Shown in pieces: positions 32,206-44,178 of a stretch of DNA of 64,000 nt. The first letter of the stretch is position 1. Every line of letters starts with the position of its first letter. The notes under the pieces are model-generated. The model did no database searches. It was not told the origin of the DNA and saw only the letters and a program-made list of their open reading frames with translations. A program made the position numbers and the translations under genes. The DNA lies in assembly GCF_000829695.1 (NCBI RefSeq), contig NZ_BBNN01000017.1:248001-312000 (forward strand), written 5' to 3'. The stretch comes from Streptomyces sp. NBRC 110035 (GTDB lineage Bacteria; Actinomycetota; Actinomycetes; Streptomycetales; Streptomycetaceae).

Positions 32206-32441
32206 ACGGTCGGCGGCCCGCGGCCCGCGGCCGCCGGGCGGGCGCGTCCGCTCGCATGGCGGACGCCTTGCCACGGCACCCCGTGCCGCCCGGTAGGCTG
32301 GCCGGCGGGCCGTGACTGGCGTGCTGGGATGGGACCGACCATCGGGAAGCGGCCCCCGGACCCGTGACCCGCCGGGACCGGCCGAGTGCCGTGCGCCTGG
32401 GCCATGCCGTGAACGCCGAACGCCACGTCCGGAGGTCCCTC

Positions 32442-35190
<2,749 letters not shown>

Positions 35191-35424
35191 CCCGGCCCCG
35201 GACCGGGACTCCCGCGGCCACCACCGCGGAACTGAACGCGGGCCCGGCCCCGGTCCGTACCACCGGCTGAGCGCCGTACATCACTCCGGCTGTGCCTGCC
35301 CGGGAGCGGGCCGTGGTCGTACAGTCGGTACGAGGGCGGCCGCTTCGGCGGCCACCCGCTGCGCACCGGACCTGCCGGGGCGGCGCCACCACAAGGACCG
35401 AACGACGGAAACGAAGGAGACGAC

Positions 35425-36003
35425 GTGGGGACCGTAACGATCGGTGTGTCGATCGCGGTCCCGGAGCCTCACGGCAGCCGGCTTCAGCAGCTGCGCGCGG
35501 GCTTCGGCGACGCCGCTGCTCACGGTATCCCCACGCATGTCACCCTGTTGCCGCCGACGGAGGTCGACGAGGGCGACCTGGCGGCCGTCGAGACGCATCT
35601 GGACGAGGTCGCCGTGGCCGGCCGGCCGTTCCTCATGCGGCTCTCCGGCACCGGCACCTTCCGGCCCCTGTCGCCGGTCGTGTTCGTCCGGATCGTGGAG
35701 GGCGCCGAGGCCTGCACCTGGTTGCAGAAGCAGGTCCGCGACGCGTCCGGCCCCGTCGCGCGCGAGCTGCAGTTCCCGTACCACCCGCACGTCACCCTGG
35801 CGCACGGGATCGAGGAGGCGGCGATGGACCGCGCCTTCGAGGAGCTCGCCGACTACGAGGCGCGGTGGCCCTGCACCGGCTTCGCGCTCTACGAACAGGG
35901 AGCCGACGCTGTGTGGCGCAAGCTGCGGGACTTCCCGTTCGGCTCGCCGGCGGTGCCCCCGCAGTCCGGCCGTGCCGACCGCGGTTCCGTCACCGCGCTC
36001 TGA
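35425..36003 (+). CDS. 2H phosphoesterase (2'-5' RNA ligase family)
   Basis: A 192-residue protein with the two HxT motifs that define the 2H superfamily, THVTLLPP near residue 38 and HPHVTLAHG near residue 118. The pairing places both His in one active site for cyclic phosphodiester cleavage or RNA ligation. The substrate is unknown. GTG 35425 has a strong aaggag 6 bases upstream. It follows trpS in the same direction and precedes a YihY gene. Confidence 0.9.
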   Translation: MGTVTIGVSIAVPEPHGSRLQQLRAGFGDAAAHGIPTHVTLLPPTEVDEGDLAAVETHLDEVAVAGRPFLMRLSGTGTFRPLSPVVFVRIVEGAEACTWLQKQVRDASGPVARELQFPYHPHVTLAHGIEEAAMDRAFEELADYEARWPCTGFALYEQGADAVWRKLRDFPFGSPAVPPQSGRADRGSVTAL

Positions 36004-36029
36004 CCTCCGGCCCCCGCAGGGCCCGGACG

Positions 36030-36245
36030 TCAGAGCGGCAGCCGCCGGAACACCGCCCGGGGCAGGTGCCGGAGCGCCGACGTCACCACGCGCAGTCCGC
36101 CCGGCACCCACACCGTCTCCGCGCGGCGGCGCAGCCCCGGCTCCACCGCCGTCGCGACCGCCTCCGGGGTGGTGGCGGGCGGAGCTCCGGGCGGCGCGGC
36201 GGTCGTCCGGGTACGGACGAAGCCGGGACGGGTGACGAAGGGGAC
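36030..36245 (-). pseudogene. C-terminal fragment of a short-chain dehydrogenase
   Basis: A minus-strand stretch of 71 codons and a stop contains RPGFVRTRTTAAPPGAPPAT and TPEAVATAVEPGLRRRAETV. It ends RHLPRAVFRRLP. This matches the substrate-loop and C-terminal end of SDRs of the DprE2-like type that, as I recall, sit beside YihY genes in Streptomyces. The Rossmann fold and catalytic Tyr-Lys would lie to the right, where the YihY gene now begins. The gene has been cut to its last quarter. Confidence 0.7.
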
Positions 36246-36290
36246 GTCGTTCCGCACATGGGACCTCCCCCACGGGGGCAGAGGCGGTTC

Positions 36291-37205
36291 ATGGACTGGC
36301 TGAAGAGACTCCCGGTCGTCGGCCCGTGGGCCACGCGGCTGATGCTCACGCACGCGTGGCGGTCGTACGAGCGGATGGAACGGGTGGCCTGGACGCGGCT
36401 GGCCGCCGCGATGACGTTCACCAGCTTCGTCGCACTGTTCCCGCTGCTCACCGTCGCCGCGGCGGTCGGCGCCGCCATGCTCAGCCAGGAGCAGCAGGAC
36501 ACCCTCCAGGAGAAGATCGCCGAACAGGTGCCCGGCATCTCCGACCAGCTGGACATCGGCAGCCTGGTGGACAACGCCGGCACCGTCGGTCTCATCGCCG
36601 GTGCCGCCCTGCTGTTCACCGGCATCAGCTGGGCCGGATCGACGCGCGAGTGCCTGCGCGCGGTGTGGGAGCTGCCCGAACCGGAGGAGAACCCCCTCCT
36701 GCGCAAGGCCAAGGACGCGGGCATCCTCGTCGGGCTCGGTGGCGCGGTCCTGGTCACCCTGGTCGCCTCCACGGTCGCCTCGACGGCGGTCGACTGGACC
36801 AGTGACGCCGTCGGGCTGGAGAAGGGCGGCTGGGGCGGGATCGTGCTGCAGATCGCGGCCTTCGCCGTCGCCGCGGGCGCCGACTTCCTGCTCCTGCTGT
36901 ACGTCCTGGCGCCGCTGCCCGGCGTCGAACCCGCCCGCCGCCGTCTGGTCGTGGCCGCGCTCATCGGCGCGGTCGGCTTCGAACTGCTGAAACTGCTGCT
37001 CAGCGGCTATGTGCAGGGCGTCGCGGCGAAGAGCATGTACGGCGCGTTCGGCGTTCCGGTCGCCCTGCTGCTGTGGATCAACCTCAGCATGAAACTGGTC
37101 GTGTTCTGCGCCGCCTGGACGGCGACGCGGAACAAGGAGGAGGGCGGGCAGGTCACGGACGTGGCCGGCGGCGCACCAGATCCGGCAGCGGCCAGCGGCG
37201 GTTGA
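36291..37205 (+). CDS. YihY/virulence factor BrkB family membrane protein
   Basis: A 304-residue protein with the YihY layout. An N-terminal amphipathic part (HAWRSYERMERVAWTRLAAA) is followed by about six membrane helices and the conserved MTFTSFVALFPLLTVAAAVG and ALLLWINLSMKLVVFCAAW. Family members are inner-membrane proteins of unclear function, once misnamed ribonuclease BN. ATG 36291 has gggcagagg before it; ATG 36258 in frame is an alternative. Its 3' end overlaps the convergent D,D-carboxypeptidase gene by 53 bases. Confidence 0.88.
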   Translation: MDWLKRLPVVGPWATRLMLTHAWRSYERMERVAWTRLAAAMTFTSFVALFPLLTVAAAVGAAMLSQEQQDTLQEKIAEQVPGISDQLDIGSLVDNAGTVGLIAGAALLFTGISWAGSTRECLRAVWELPEPEENPLLRKAKDAGILVGLGGAVLVTLVASTVASTAVDWTSDAVGLEKGGWGGIVLQIAAFAVAAGADFLLLLYVLAPLPGVEPARRRLVVAALIGAVGFELLKLLLSGYVQGVAAKSMYGAFGVPVALLLWINLSMKLVVFCAAWTATRNKEEGGQVTDVAGGAPDPAAASGG

Positions 37206-38481
37206 CCAGGAACGCCCCGCCCGCGAGCAGGGCCAGCACCCCGCCCGTGACGGCGAGTGCGGCCCCGATGCCGCCGGCCCCGCTCCCGGCCGCGGCGCTC
37301 GCCACCGGCTGGGAGCCCGCGGCGCCGGGCGCCACCTCGCCCGCGCCGCCCGCCTCGCCGGGTGAGGCACCGGAGCCCGGCCGGGCTCCGGTCCGCGCGG
37401 CGCTCCTGGGCGGCACCAGCTCACCCACCGGGTCGACCTTCCCGGCAGCCTTGAAACCCCAGTCGAGCAGCCGCGCGGTCTCCTTGTAGACCCTGTTGCT
37501 CTCCTTTTTCTGCGGGTCCATCACGGTGACGAGCAGCACCCTGCCGTCCTGCTCGGCGACCCCGGTGAAGGTGGCGCCCGCGTTGGTGGTGTTGCCGTTC
37601 TTCACCCCCGCGATGCCCTCGTAGACCGGCACGTCGTAGTCGCCGGACAGCAGCCGGTTGGTGTTCTGGATCTCGAAGGACCCGCGGACCTTCTTGCCCT
37701 TCTTGTTCTTCTTCGTCTCACCGGGGAAGTCCGCGCGGACCGTCGAGGAGTACTCCCGGAAGTCCTTCTTCTGCAGCCCGGAACGGGCTATCAGGGTCAG
37801 GTCGTACGCGGACGACACCTGCCCCTCGGCGTCGTAGCCGTCGGGGCTCATCACGACCGTGTCGAGGGCCTGGAGCTCCTCGGCGTGCTCGTTCATCTCC
37901 TCGACGGTGTTCTCGAGGCCCCTGTTCATGGCGGACAGCACCCTGACCGCGTCGTTGCCGGAGCGGAGGAAGACGCCGAGCCACAGGTCGTGGACGGTGT
38001 ACGTCTCGTCCTCCTTGATCCCGACCATGCTGGAGCCCGGGCCGATGCCGGCCAGGTCGGAGGGTTCGACCCGGTGCTTCGTCGAACCGGGCCACTTCGG
38101 CAGCAGCGTGTCGGCGAACAGCATCTTCAGGGTGCTCGCCGGGGCCAGTCGCCAGTGCGCGTTGTGCGCGGCGAGCACCTCGCCGGACTCCGCGTCGGCG
38201 ACGATCCAGGACCGGGCCGACAGGTCCTTCGGCAGCACCGGCACGCCGCTCGCGAGGTCGACCTGGGTCCCCGCCTGCCCGAGCCGGGCGCCGCCCACCG
38301 TCGACATCCTGGCCGGAGGAGCGGCCTTGGACCCCTTCGACGGGTCGGCCGAGGGCCTGGACGAGGGGGTGGAGGACGGGCTCGGGGCCGCGAGGGCGAC
38401 GGGAGCGGTCAGTGCGGTGGACACCACTATGACGGAAGTGACCAACAGCGAGCGCGTGATGGAGTTTTTGGGTGCGGGCAC
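37153..38481 (-). CDS. D-alanyl-D-alanine carboxypeptidase (low-mass PBP)
   Basis: A 442-residue secreted and anchored serine peptidase of family S11 that trims peptidoglycan stem peptides. It has an N-terminal signal sequence (SLLVTSVIVVSTALTAPVAL), a Ser/Pro spacer, then the SxxK motif in APASTLKMLF and SxN in RSGNDAV. The third motif is KNG (GVKNGNTTNAG) where most family members have KTG. A C-terminal membrane helix (AALAVTGGVLALLAGGAFLV) and a basic tail anchor it. GTG 38481 is chosen to include the signal peptide, though no good ribosome site precedes it. It converges on YihY and overlaps its end. Confidence 0.88.
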   Translation of the reverse strand: MPAPKNSITRSLLVTSVIVVSTALTAPVALAAPSPSSTPSSRPSADPSKGSKAAPPARMSTVGGARLGQAGTQVDLASGVPVLPKDLSARSWIVADAESGEVLAAHNAHWRLAPASTLKMLFADTLLPKWPGSTKHRVEPSDLAGIGPGSSMVGIKEDETYTVHDLWLGVFLRSGNDAVRVLSAMNRGLENTVEEMNEHAEELQALDTVVMSPDGYDAEGQVSSAYDLTLIARSGLQKKDFREYSSTVRADFPGETKKNKKGKKVRGSFEIQNTNRLLSGDYDVPVYEGIAGVKNGNTTNAGATFTGVAEQDGRVLLVTVMDPQKKESNRVYKETARLLDWGFKAAGKVDPVGELVPPRSAARTGARPGSGASPGEAGGAGEVAPGAAGSQPVASAAAGSGAGGIGAALAVTGGVLALLAGGAFLVNRRWPLPDLVRRRPRP

Positions 38482-38653
38482 GATCGGAAACGTACATGCA
38501 GCGCCTGAGGAAGTCCCCTCTCCCTCCCCACCCCGCGAACGGAACCGGACACCGGCCGGTGATACTGGACCCCTACCGTGCCCGCCCGGGGGAAACCCTC
38601 CGGAGCCCTGGCCGAATCCGGGCGCCCGGTGTTGCGATGAAAGGTCAGATCTG

Positions 38654-38902
38654 GTGAAACTCAGCCGCCCCGTCTCCTGGTTCCTGCTCGTCTTCGGGGT
38701 GTGGAGCTGGATCATCTGGATCACTTTCGTCAAGAACCTGGTCAAGGACGGCAGCGGGCTGGCCTTCGACGACGGCGAGCCGACGGCGTACTTCTGGGTC
38801 CACCTGCTGCTGGCCGTCGTCTCCTTCGTATGGGGGACGGTCATCGGGGGCATCGGGTTGCGCGGTCTGCGCGCACTGAGCCGGACGTCACGGACGTCGT
38901 AA
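38654..38902 (+). CDS. SCO4848-type small membrane protein
   Basis: An 82-residue protein with two membrane helices (SWFLLVFGVWSWIIWITFV and FWVHLLLAVVSFVWGTVIGG) joined by a short polar loop ending in DDGEPTAY. I recall it as the SCO4848 family, conserved in Streptomyces; its function is unknown. GTG 38654 has gaaagg upstream. It lies 24 bases before a metallophosphoesterase gene, so they are likely cotranscribed. It is divergent from the D,D-carboxypeptidase gene. Confidence 0.85.
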   Translation: MKLSRPVSWFLLVFGVWSWIIWITFVKNLVKDGSGLAFDDGEPTAYFWVHLLLAVVSFVWGTVIGGIGLRGLRALSRTSRTS

Positions 38903-38926
38903 CGGAAATCTGGGGAACACCGCACC

Positions 38927-40288
38927 GTGGCCATAGCCTTCGTACTCATCGCCCTGCTGGTCCTGTCCGTCCTGGTGACGGGCAACTGGTACCTGTGGCG
39001 CCGTCTGTTCCGCGACACGACCCGGGCCCCGGGTGCCGTGCGCCGCATCGGCGTGGTGGTGATCGCCGGAGGCTGGGCGGTGACCTTCGCGGCGTTCTTC
39101 GCCACGCGCAGCGGTGTCCCGTTCTGGCTCAAGCAGGTCCTGGCCTGGCCCGGCTACCTCTGGCTGGTCCTGTGTCTCTACCTGCTCCTCGCGGTGCTCG
39201 TGGGCGAGGCCGTCCGCCCGGTGCTGCGCCGGGTCCTGGAGCGCCGGGCGCGGCGCACGCCGACCGCCCCGCCGAGCCGGGAGCCGACGCCGGTACCGGC
39301 GGCCGCCACTGCCGCACCGGCCGCGTCGGCACCGGGAACATCCCGGCCGGCGGACGCGGACGCCCCCGCGCCGGCCGGGACCACGACCGCCGCGCCCGCC
39401 TCCGATGCCCCTGACGTCCCCGACGCGTTCGAGGAGCCCGTCACCCCGGTGGGGCCCGCCGGTCCCTCCCGGCGGCTGTTCGTCTCCCGGGTGGTCGCCG
39501 GGGCCGCCGCCGCGGCGGCCGTCGGAACGGTCGGGTACGGCACGTACGGCACGGTGCGCGGGCCGAAGGTCAAGCGGGTCACCGTGCCGCTCGCCAAGCT
39601 GCCCCGCGCGGCGCACGGTTACCGGATCGCCGTGGTCAGCGACATCCACCTGGGACCGGTCCTCGGCCGGGGCTTCGCGCAGAAGGTCGTCGACACGATC
39701 AACTCGACCCAGCCCGACCTGATCGCCGTCGTCGGCGACCTGGTGGACGGCACGGTCAGGGAACTCGGCCCGGCCGCGGCCCCGCTGGCGCAGCTGAGGG
39801 CACGGCACGGCTCCTTCTTCGTCACCGGCAACCACGAGTACTTCTCCGGCGCCGAGGAGTGGGTCGACGAGGTGCGCCGACTCGGCCTGAACCCGCTGGA
39901 GAACGCGCGCACCCACCTCCCGCACCTCGACCTCGCCGGCGTGAACGACCTGGCCGGCGAGGACGAGGGCCAGGGACCCGACTACGCACGGGCGCTCGGC
40001 GACCGGGACCGGGACCGCGCCTGCGTGCTTCTCGCCCACCAGCCGGTGATGGTCCACGAGGCCGTCGACCACGGTGTCGACCTCCAGCTCTCCGGCCACA
40101 CCCACGGCGGCCAGCTCTGGCCCGCCAGCTACCTCGCCGCCGCCGCCAACCCGACCCTCGCGGGTCTGGACCGCTACGGCGACACCCAGCTGTACGTCAG
40201 CCGCGGCGCAGGCGCCTGGGGCCCGCCGACCCGGATCGGCGCGCCGTCGGACATCACGGTGATCGAACTGGCGTCGAAGCAGACCTGA
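38927..40288 (+). CDS. Membrane-anchored metallophosphoesterase
   Basis: A 453-residue protein. The first 105 residues hold about three to four membrane helices. A Pro/Ala-rich spacer and a further hydrophobic or Tat-like segment (SRRLFVSRVVAGAAAAAAVG) follow. The C-terminal calcineurin-like domain has all metal motifs: VVSDIHLG, VVGDLVDG, TGNHEY, LAHQPVM and SGHTHGGQLWP. It resembles YkuE/YaeI-type phosphoesterases that act on lipids or headgroups. The phosphatase domain is probably outside the membrane, judging by the arginine pair and helix. It is followed by a strong terminator. Confidence 0.9.
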   Translation: MAIAFVLIALLVLSVLVTGNWYLWRRLFRDTTRAPGAVRRIGVVVIAGGWAVTFAAFFATRSGVPFWLKQVLAWPGYLWLVLCLYLLLAVLVGEAVRPVLRRVLERRARRTPTAPPSREPTPVPAAATAAPAASAPGTSRPADADAPAPAGTTTAAPASDAPDVPDAFEEPVTPVGPAGPSRRLFVSRVVAGAAAAAAVGTVGYGTYGTVRGPKVKRVTVPLAKLPRAAHGYRIAVVSDIHLGPVLGRGFAQKVVDTINSTQPDLIAVVGDLVDGTVRELGPAAAPLAQLRARHGSFFVTGNHEYFSGAEEWVDEVRRLGLNPLENARTHLPHLDLAGVNDLAGEDEGQGPDYARALGDRDRDRACVLLAHQPVMVHEAVDHGVDLQLSGHTHGGQLWPASYLAAAANPTLAGLDRYGDTQLYVSRGAGAWGPPTRIGAPSDITVIELASKQT

Positions 40289-40295
40289 CGGCCCC

Positions 40296-40333
40296 GCCGC
40301 AGGGGCCCGGGTGCCACCCCGGGTCCCTGCGGC
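40296..40333. terminator. Terminator after the metallophosphoesterase gene
   Basis: A 16-bp stem with one G-U pair (40296-40311 with 40318-40333) and a 6-nt loop, 8 bases after the stop. It can also end transcription of the minus-strand kinase fragment. Confidence 0.8.
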
Positions 40334-40379
40334 ACGGACCGGTGCCCCGGGCTCCGCGGCCCAGGTCCGTTCCGCGTGC

Positions 40380-41600
40380 TCAGCACCCGTCCCGGAAGGC
40401 GGTGGGCAGCGGGTCGGTCCGGTCCGCCGGGCCGGCCGGCGCCGTGACCGGCTCCTTCCGTGAGGACGCGGAGACCGCCGGGTCCGCTCCCCACCCCTCT
40501 GCCTCCGCCCGCGCCGGAAGGGTCACCGTGACCGCCAGGCCCTCGCCGGGAGCGGTCCGTACCGTCACCTCGCCGCCGTGTGCGTGGACCACGCCCTGCA
40601 CGATCGCCATGCCGAGACCGCTGCCCGCGCCGCCGCCGGCCCGGAAGAAGCGGTCGAAGAGGCGTGCCGCGTCCTGGGGGCCGAGCCCCGGGCCGTCGTC
40701 CGCCACGCACAGCCGCACGACCCCGTCGGCGCGGGTCACCCCGAGTCGTAGCGGCACCTCGGCCGGTGTGTGCGTCCGCACGTTGCCCAGCAGGTTGCCC
40801 GGTACCTGTCGCAGCCCGGACTCGTCGGCCCGCACCAGCACCGCGCCGCCGGCGTCGACCGTCATGGGCCGCTCCCGCTGCTGCACCCGCAGGTCCTCGG
40901 CCGCGTCCCGCACCAGACGGCACACGTCCACGTTCCGCAGCCGCAGTTCGGGCCGCTGGTCGAGGCGGGCCAGCACGAGCAGTTCGTCCACGAGCCGCGC
41001 CATGCGGTCGGACTCCGCCAGCATCCTGTCCCAGGCACGCCGCCGCTCCTCCGGCTCCCGCAGCATCCCCCGGTCGTACAACTGGAGGTAACCGCGGATC
41101 GCCGCCAGCGGCGTGCGCAGTTCGTGCGAGGCGTCGGCGACGAACCGGCGCGGCTGGGCCGCGCTGCGCTCGCGCGTGCGGTACGCCGACTCGACCTGCT
41201 GGAGCATCGAGTTCAGGGCGAGCCGCAGCTGCTCCACCTCCAGGATGGGGTCCCGGCTGGAGGGCACGCGCCGGGTCAGGTCGCCCTCGGCGATCGCCGA
41301 CGAGGTCTCCACCGTGTCCTCCAGCGGCCGCATCCGGCGCCTCACACTGACCATCGTCAGACGGGCCGGCAGCGCGAGGAGCAGCGTCCCGATGGCCGCA
41401 TCGGGCCTGACCACCTTGGCGACCCCGGCGTGGAGGGACTCGGTGGAGGTGGCGATCAGGATGTACGTGCCGTCACCGAGCCGGGTGGCCGTGGCACGGT
41501 AGCCGGTGCCCAGGACGGTGAGGTCGCGCGGCTCGGGGTCCCGGACCAGGAAGCGCGGATCGCCGACCTCGTCCGCCAGGGCGTGCTGGGCCTCTGGGGC
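40380..41600 (-). pseudogene. Sensor histidine kinase lacking its 5' end
   Basis: The frame encodes part of an outer sensor region, a degraded second membrane helix (AIGTLLLALPARLTMVSVRR), a HAMP-like region and the phospho-acceptor H-box (FVADASHELRTPLAAIRGY). The N, D, F and G boxes are recognisable (PGNLLGNVRTHT, VADDGPGLG and GSGLGMAIVQGVV). The first membrane helix and start are missing: homology stops at LADEVGDPRFLV, where the sequence runs straight into a transporter fragment on the other strand. N-box residues look altered. The cytoplasmic part could still be translated from an internal ATG near 41355, so loss of function is likely but not certain. No response regulator gene remains beside it. 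Confidence 0.7.
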
Positions 41601-42365
41601 TGGGGCCTGGACCTGCTCGGTTTCGGCAGGGAGGGCCCCATCGCGGCCTTCCTGCCGATCATCATGCTGTCGCTGCTCTTCGGCCTCTCCATGGACTACC
41701 AGGTGTTCCTGGTGAGCCGGATGCACGAGGAATGGGTGCACACCCGGGACAACGCCCGCGCGGTGCGCGTCGGCCTCGCGGAGACCAGCCGCGTCATCAA
41801 CTCCGCGGCCCTGATCATGGTGTGCGTCTTCCTCGCCTTCGTGCTCAGCGGCGACTACGCGGCCGGCACGGCGGGCGTGGGGCTCGCCGCGGCCGTCGCC
41901 CCGGACGCGTTCATCCTGTGTACGGCGCTGGTCCCGGCCGTGATGCACCTGATCGGCAAGGCCAACTGGTGGCTGCCGGCGGGGCTGGAGAAGAGGCTGC
42001 CGCATCTGGCGGTCGAGCCGAAGGAGGACGCCGCGGACCCGCTCCCGGCCGCTGGGGCCCCCGGCGAGGGGCCCGGCCCGGCGGCCCCGTCCGCCTCGGT
42101 CGTGCACGGCTTCGTCCGCACCGCCGAGGGCGGTCCCGTGGACGGCGCGGCCGTCACCCTGCTGACCACGGGCGGGCGCCGGCTGGACCGTCCCGTCTCC
42201 AGCGCCGACGGCTCGTACGTCGTCTCCGTCCCGTCCCCGGGCACCTACCTGCTGGCGGTGACGGCGGCCCCGCACGGCTCCCGCGCGGGGCAGGTGACGG
42301 TGCTCGACGGCCCGCTGGTGCACGACGTGGAACTCGCCCCCGGTGAGGTGGACGCCGTCAACTGA
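41574..42365 (+). pseudogene. MMPL-family transporter C-terminal fragment
   Basis: The first recognisable segment is GLWGWGLDLLGFGREGPIAA, then LLFGLSMDYQVFLVSRMHEE, the hallmark late region of MMPL/RND-type transporters. Three to four helices follow, then a C-terminal soluble domain resembling carboxypeptidase regulatory-like beta domains (HGFVRTAEGGPVDGAAVTLL). Roughly two thirds of a normal 700-residue-plus MMPL is absent. A GTG at 41583 is in frame, but the part before it belongs to the opposite-strand kinase. It converges on, and overlaps by 8 bases, a TetR gene that probably regulated it. Confidence 0.75.
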
Positions 42366-43200
42366 CCGGACCGGGGCGCCCGTCGTGGTCGGCGGGCGCC
42401 GTGTGGTCTGTGCCGTCGTGGTCGGCGGGCTCCCCGGGGCCCGTCCCGTCACCGTTTCCGGCAGGAACTCTCCGGGCCTTCGCCGGGTCCGGCAGCATCC
42501 TGGTCATCCCCGGCAGGAACTCCGTGAACATGTCGTGGACCTCGCGCACCAGCGGGCGCAGGGCACGGAAGCGGGCCAGCGCGACGCCCCGCGCGGTGAT
42601 GCGGGCGCCGCGCTCGGCGAGACGGTAACTGCGTTCGCGGCCCTCGGCGCGGTCGAAGATCCAGTAGAGGACGAGCCCCATCTGCGCCAGCCACATCAGC
42701 TCCGGCAGCACCTCCCGCAGCTCGACGGGCACCTTGGCCTTCGAGCCGGCCAGCACGTCCCGATGGACGCTGATCGCCTCCGCGCGCGCGTGCTCCGACT
42801 CGGGCGAGAAGGGACTGAGCGGGCTGTCCGGGTCGGCGGCGTTCTTGAAGAACTGCACGGCGAACTCGTGGTACGGCGTGGCGATGTCCAGCCACGCCTT
42901 CAGCACGCCCGCGAACCGGGCCTCCAGATCGGTCTCCCGCTCCAGGGCCTCCCGCACCGCCCGCTGGTGCTCGGCGGCGATCCGGTCGTAGAACCCCTGG
43001 ATCAGGTGTTCCTTGCCCGCGAAGTAGTAGTACGCGTTGCCGACGGACACCCCGGCCTCCGCGGCGATGGCCCGCATGGTCGTCCTGTCGTACCCGCGCT
43101 CCTGGAACAGCCGCATGGCCGTCTCCAGGATCAGGGCGCGGGTCTGCTCGGACTTGCTGAGTGCGGCACCGTCACCGGGGCCGTCGTTCTTCACGGACAC
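42358..43200 (-). CDS. TetR-family regulator
   Basis: A 280-residue regulator. The N-terminal TetR HTH spans about residues 15-65 (RALILETAMRLFQERGYDRT and AIAAEAGVSVGNAYYYFAGK). A helical ligand domain follows, then a Gly/Pro/Asp-rich tail with a repeated PADHDG unit from a DNA direct repeat near 42380-42430. GTG 43200 is chosen because TAGGCT ends 8 bases before it, giving a leaderless start; GTG 43194 is also possible. Its neighbour, the MMPL gene, is now a fragment, so its regulated partner may be lost. Confidence 0.9.
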   Translation of the reverse strand: MSVKNDGPGDGAALSKSEQTRALILETAMRLFQERGYDRTTMRAIAAEAGVSVGNAYYYFAGKEHLIQGFYDRIAAEHQRAVREALERETDLEARFAGVLKAWLDIATPYHEFAVQFFKNAADPDSPLSPFSPESEHARAEAISVHRDVLAGSKAKVPVELREVLPELMWLAQMGLVLYWIFDRAEGRERSYRLAERGARITARGVALARFRALRPLVREVHDMFTEFLPGMTRMLPDPAKARRVPAGNGDGTGPGEPADHDGTDHTAPADHDGRPGPVS

Positions 43201-43208
43201 GGACAGAG

Positions 43209-43214
43209 AGCCTA
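43209..43214 (-). promoter_or_regulatory. -10 box for the TetR gene (leaderless)
   Basis: TAGGCT on the minus strand (43214-43209) is followed by 8 bases and then GTG 43200. No ribosome site is present, so transcription probably starts at or next to the start codon. The 43215-43482 gap beyond it shows no gene. Confidence 0.5.
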
Positions 43215-43482
43215 GCCCCAGGCCGGAACGCCCCCGCGCCCGTGCGGACCGCCGCCAGGTCCTGCCGTCACCCGCACCGGGGGTGTGGACTGCTCCGGCG
43301 CCGTGACCGAGTCCGGGCGTCGCCGCCCGGGAACACTCCTCCACCGCCCGCCGGGCGCCGGCCACGCGCACCGGTTCGTCCACTCCGACATCCGGCGCTG
43401 CGCAGTGGGTGCGACATCGCAGGCCGCGGCGTTCACGCGGTGACGCCCGTCGCTGACGCGCATCCAGGAGTCCTCTTCGGGT

Positions 43483-44067
43483 TCACGGCCGGCTCCCGGC
43501 CCGAGACGACCGAGGAGGATCGGTGCGGACGTGCGCACGCACCCCCTGCAGGCCGAACAGGACGAGAAGCTCGACCGCGCCGCCGTCGGCGCTGCCCAGC
43601 CGGTGGGGCAGGGACGTGTCGAGCTCGGCTGCCTCACCGGGCGGCGGCGTCAGGTCGCGCTCGCCGATCACGAGCCGCAGGCGTCCGTTGAACACGTAGA
43701 GCCATTCGAAGCCTTCGTGGGTCTGCGGGCCCGGTTCGAGGGGTCGTGGCCGGGCGGGGATCATCGTCTTGAACGCGTGGACCCCGCCCGGTCGCCGGGA
43801 CAGGAGCACGAAGGTCATCCCGAACCGCCTGATCGGCTTGAGGCGGATCCGGAGGTCGCCGGTGCGCGGGGCGCCGACGAGGTCGTCCAACGGAACGTCA
43901 TGGGTACGGGTCAGCGGCAGCAGCAGTTCCAGGCTCGGCCGACGCTGCCCGTTCTCCAGCCGGGACAGCGTGCTCTCCGACACGCCGGTCGCCGCCGCGA
44001 GGCCGGCGAGGGTGATGCCGCGGTCACGGCGCAGCGCACGCAGGCGCGGCCCCACCGAGTCGGGCAC
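43483..44067 (-). CDS. XRE-family regulator with C-terminal cupin domain
   Basis: A 194-residue regulator. The HTH is near residues 5-60 (RDRGITLAGLAAATGVSEST and LSRLENGQRRPSLELLLPL). A linker and a cupin domain follow (THEGFEWLYVFNGRLRLVIG). GTG 44067 gives a sound start. Homologues I recall begin nine residues earlier at the position that here is CTG (44094), so the original start may have been lost or CTG may be used. It is divergent from a methyltransferase remnant, which in relatives may be its target. The cupin probably binds a small ligand. Confidence 0.85.
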   Translation of the reverse strand: MPDSVGPRLRALRRDRGITLAGLAAATGVSESTLSRLENGQRRPSLELLLPLTRTHDVPLDDLVGAPRTGDLRIRLKPIRRFGMTFVLLSRRPGGVHAFKTMIPARPRPLEPGPQTHEGFEWLYVFNGRLRLVIGERDLTPPPGEAAELDTSLPHRLGSADGGAVELLVLFGLQGVRAHVRTDPPRSSRAGSRP

Positions 44068-44178
44068 GTCGTCGTCCGTTGCGCGATCCGTCAGGCCGTC
44101 TTGCCGTAACCGCAAGATTCCGTGCCGGTCCGTGGGATGCCTGGCAGGACTGAGCGCACACCGACACAAGGAGCCCTG

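Noticed and set aside
32110..32441. Possible glycine or other riboswitch before glyA
   Set aside because: No conserved glycine, SAM or THF aptamer core could be recognised; the repeat-like sequence explains the G/C-rich inverted segments better.
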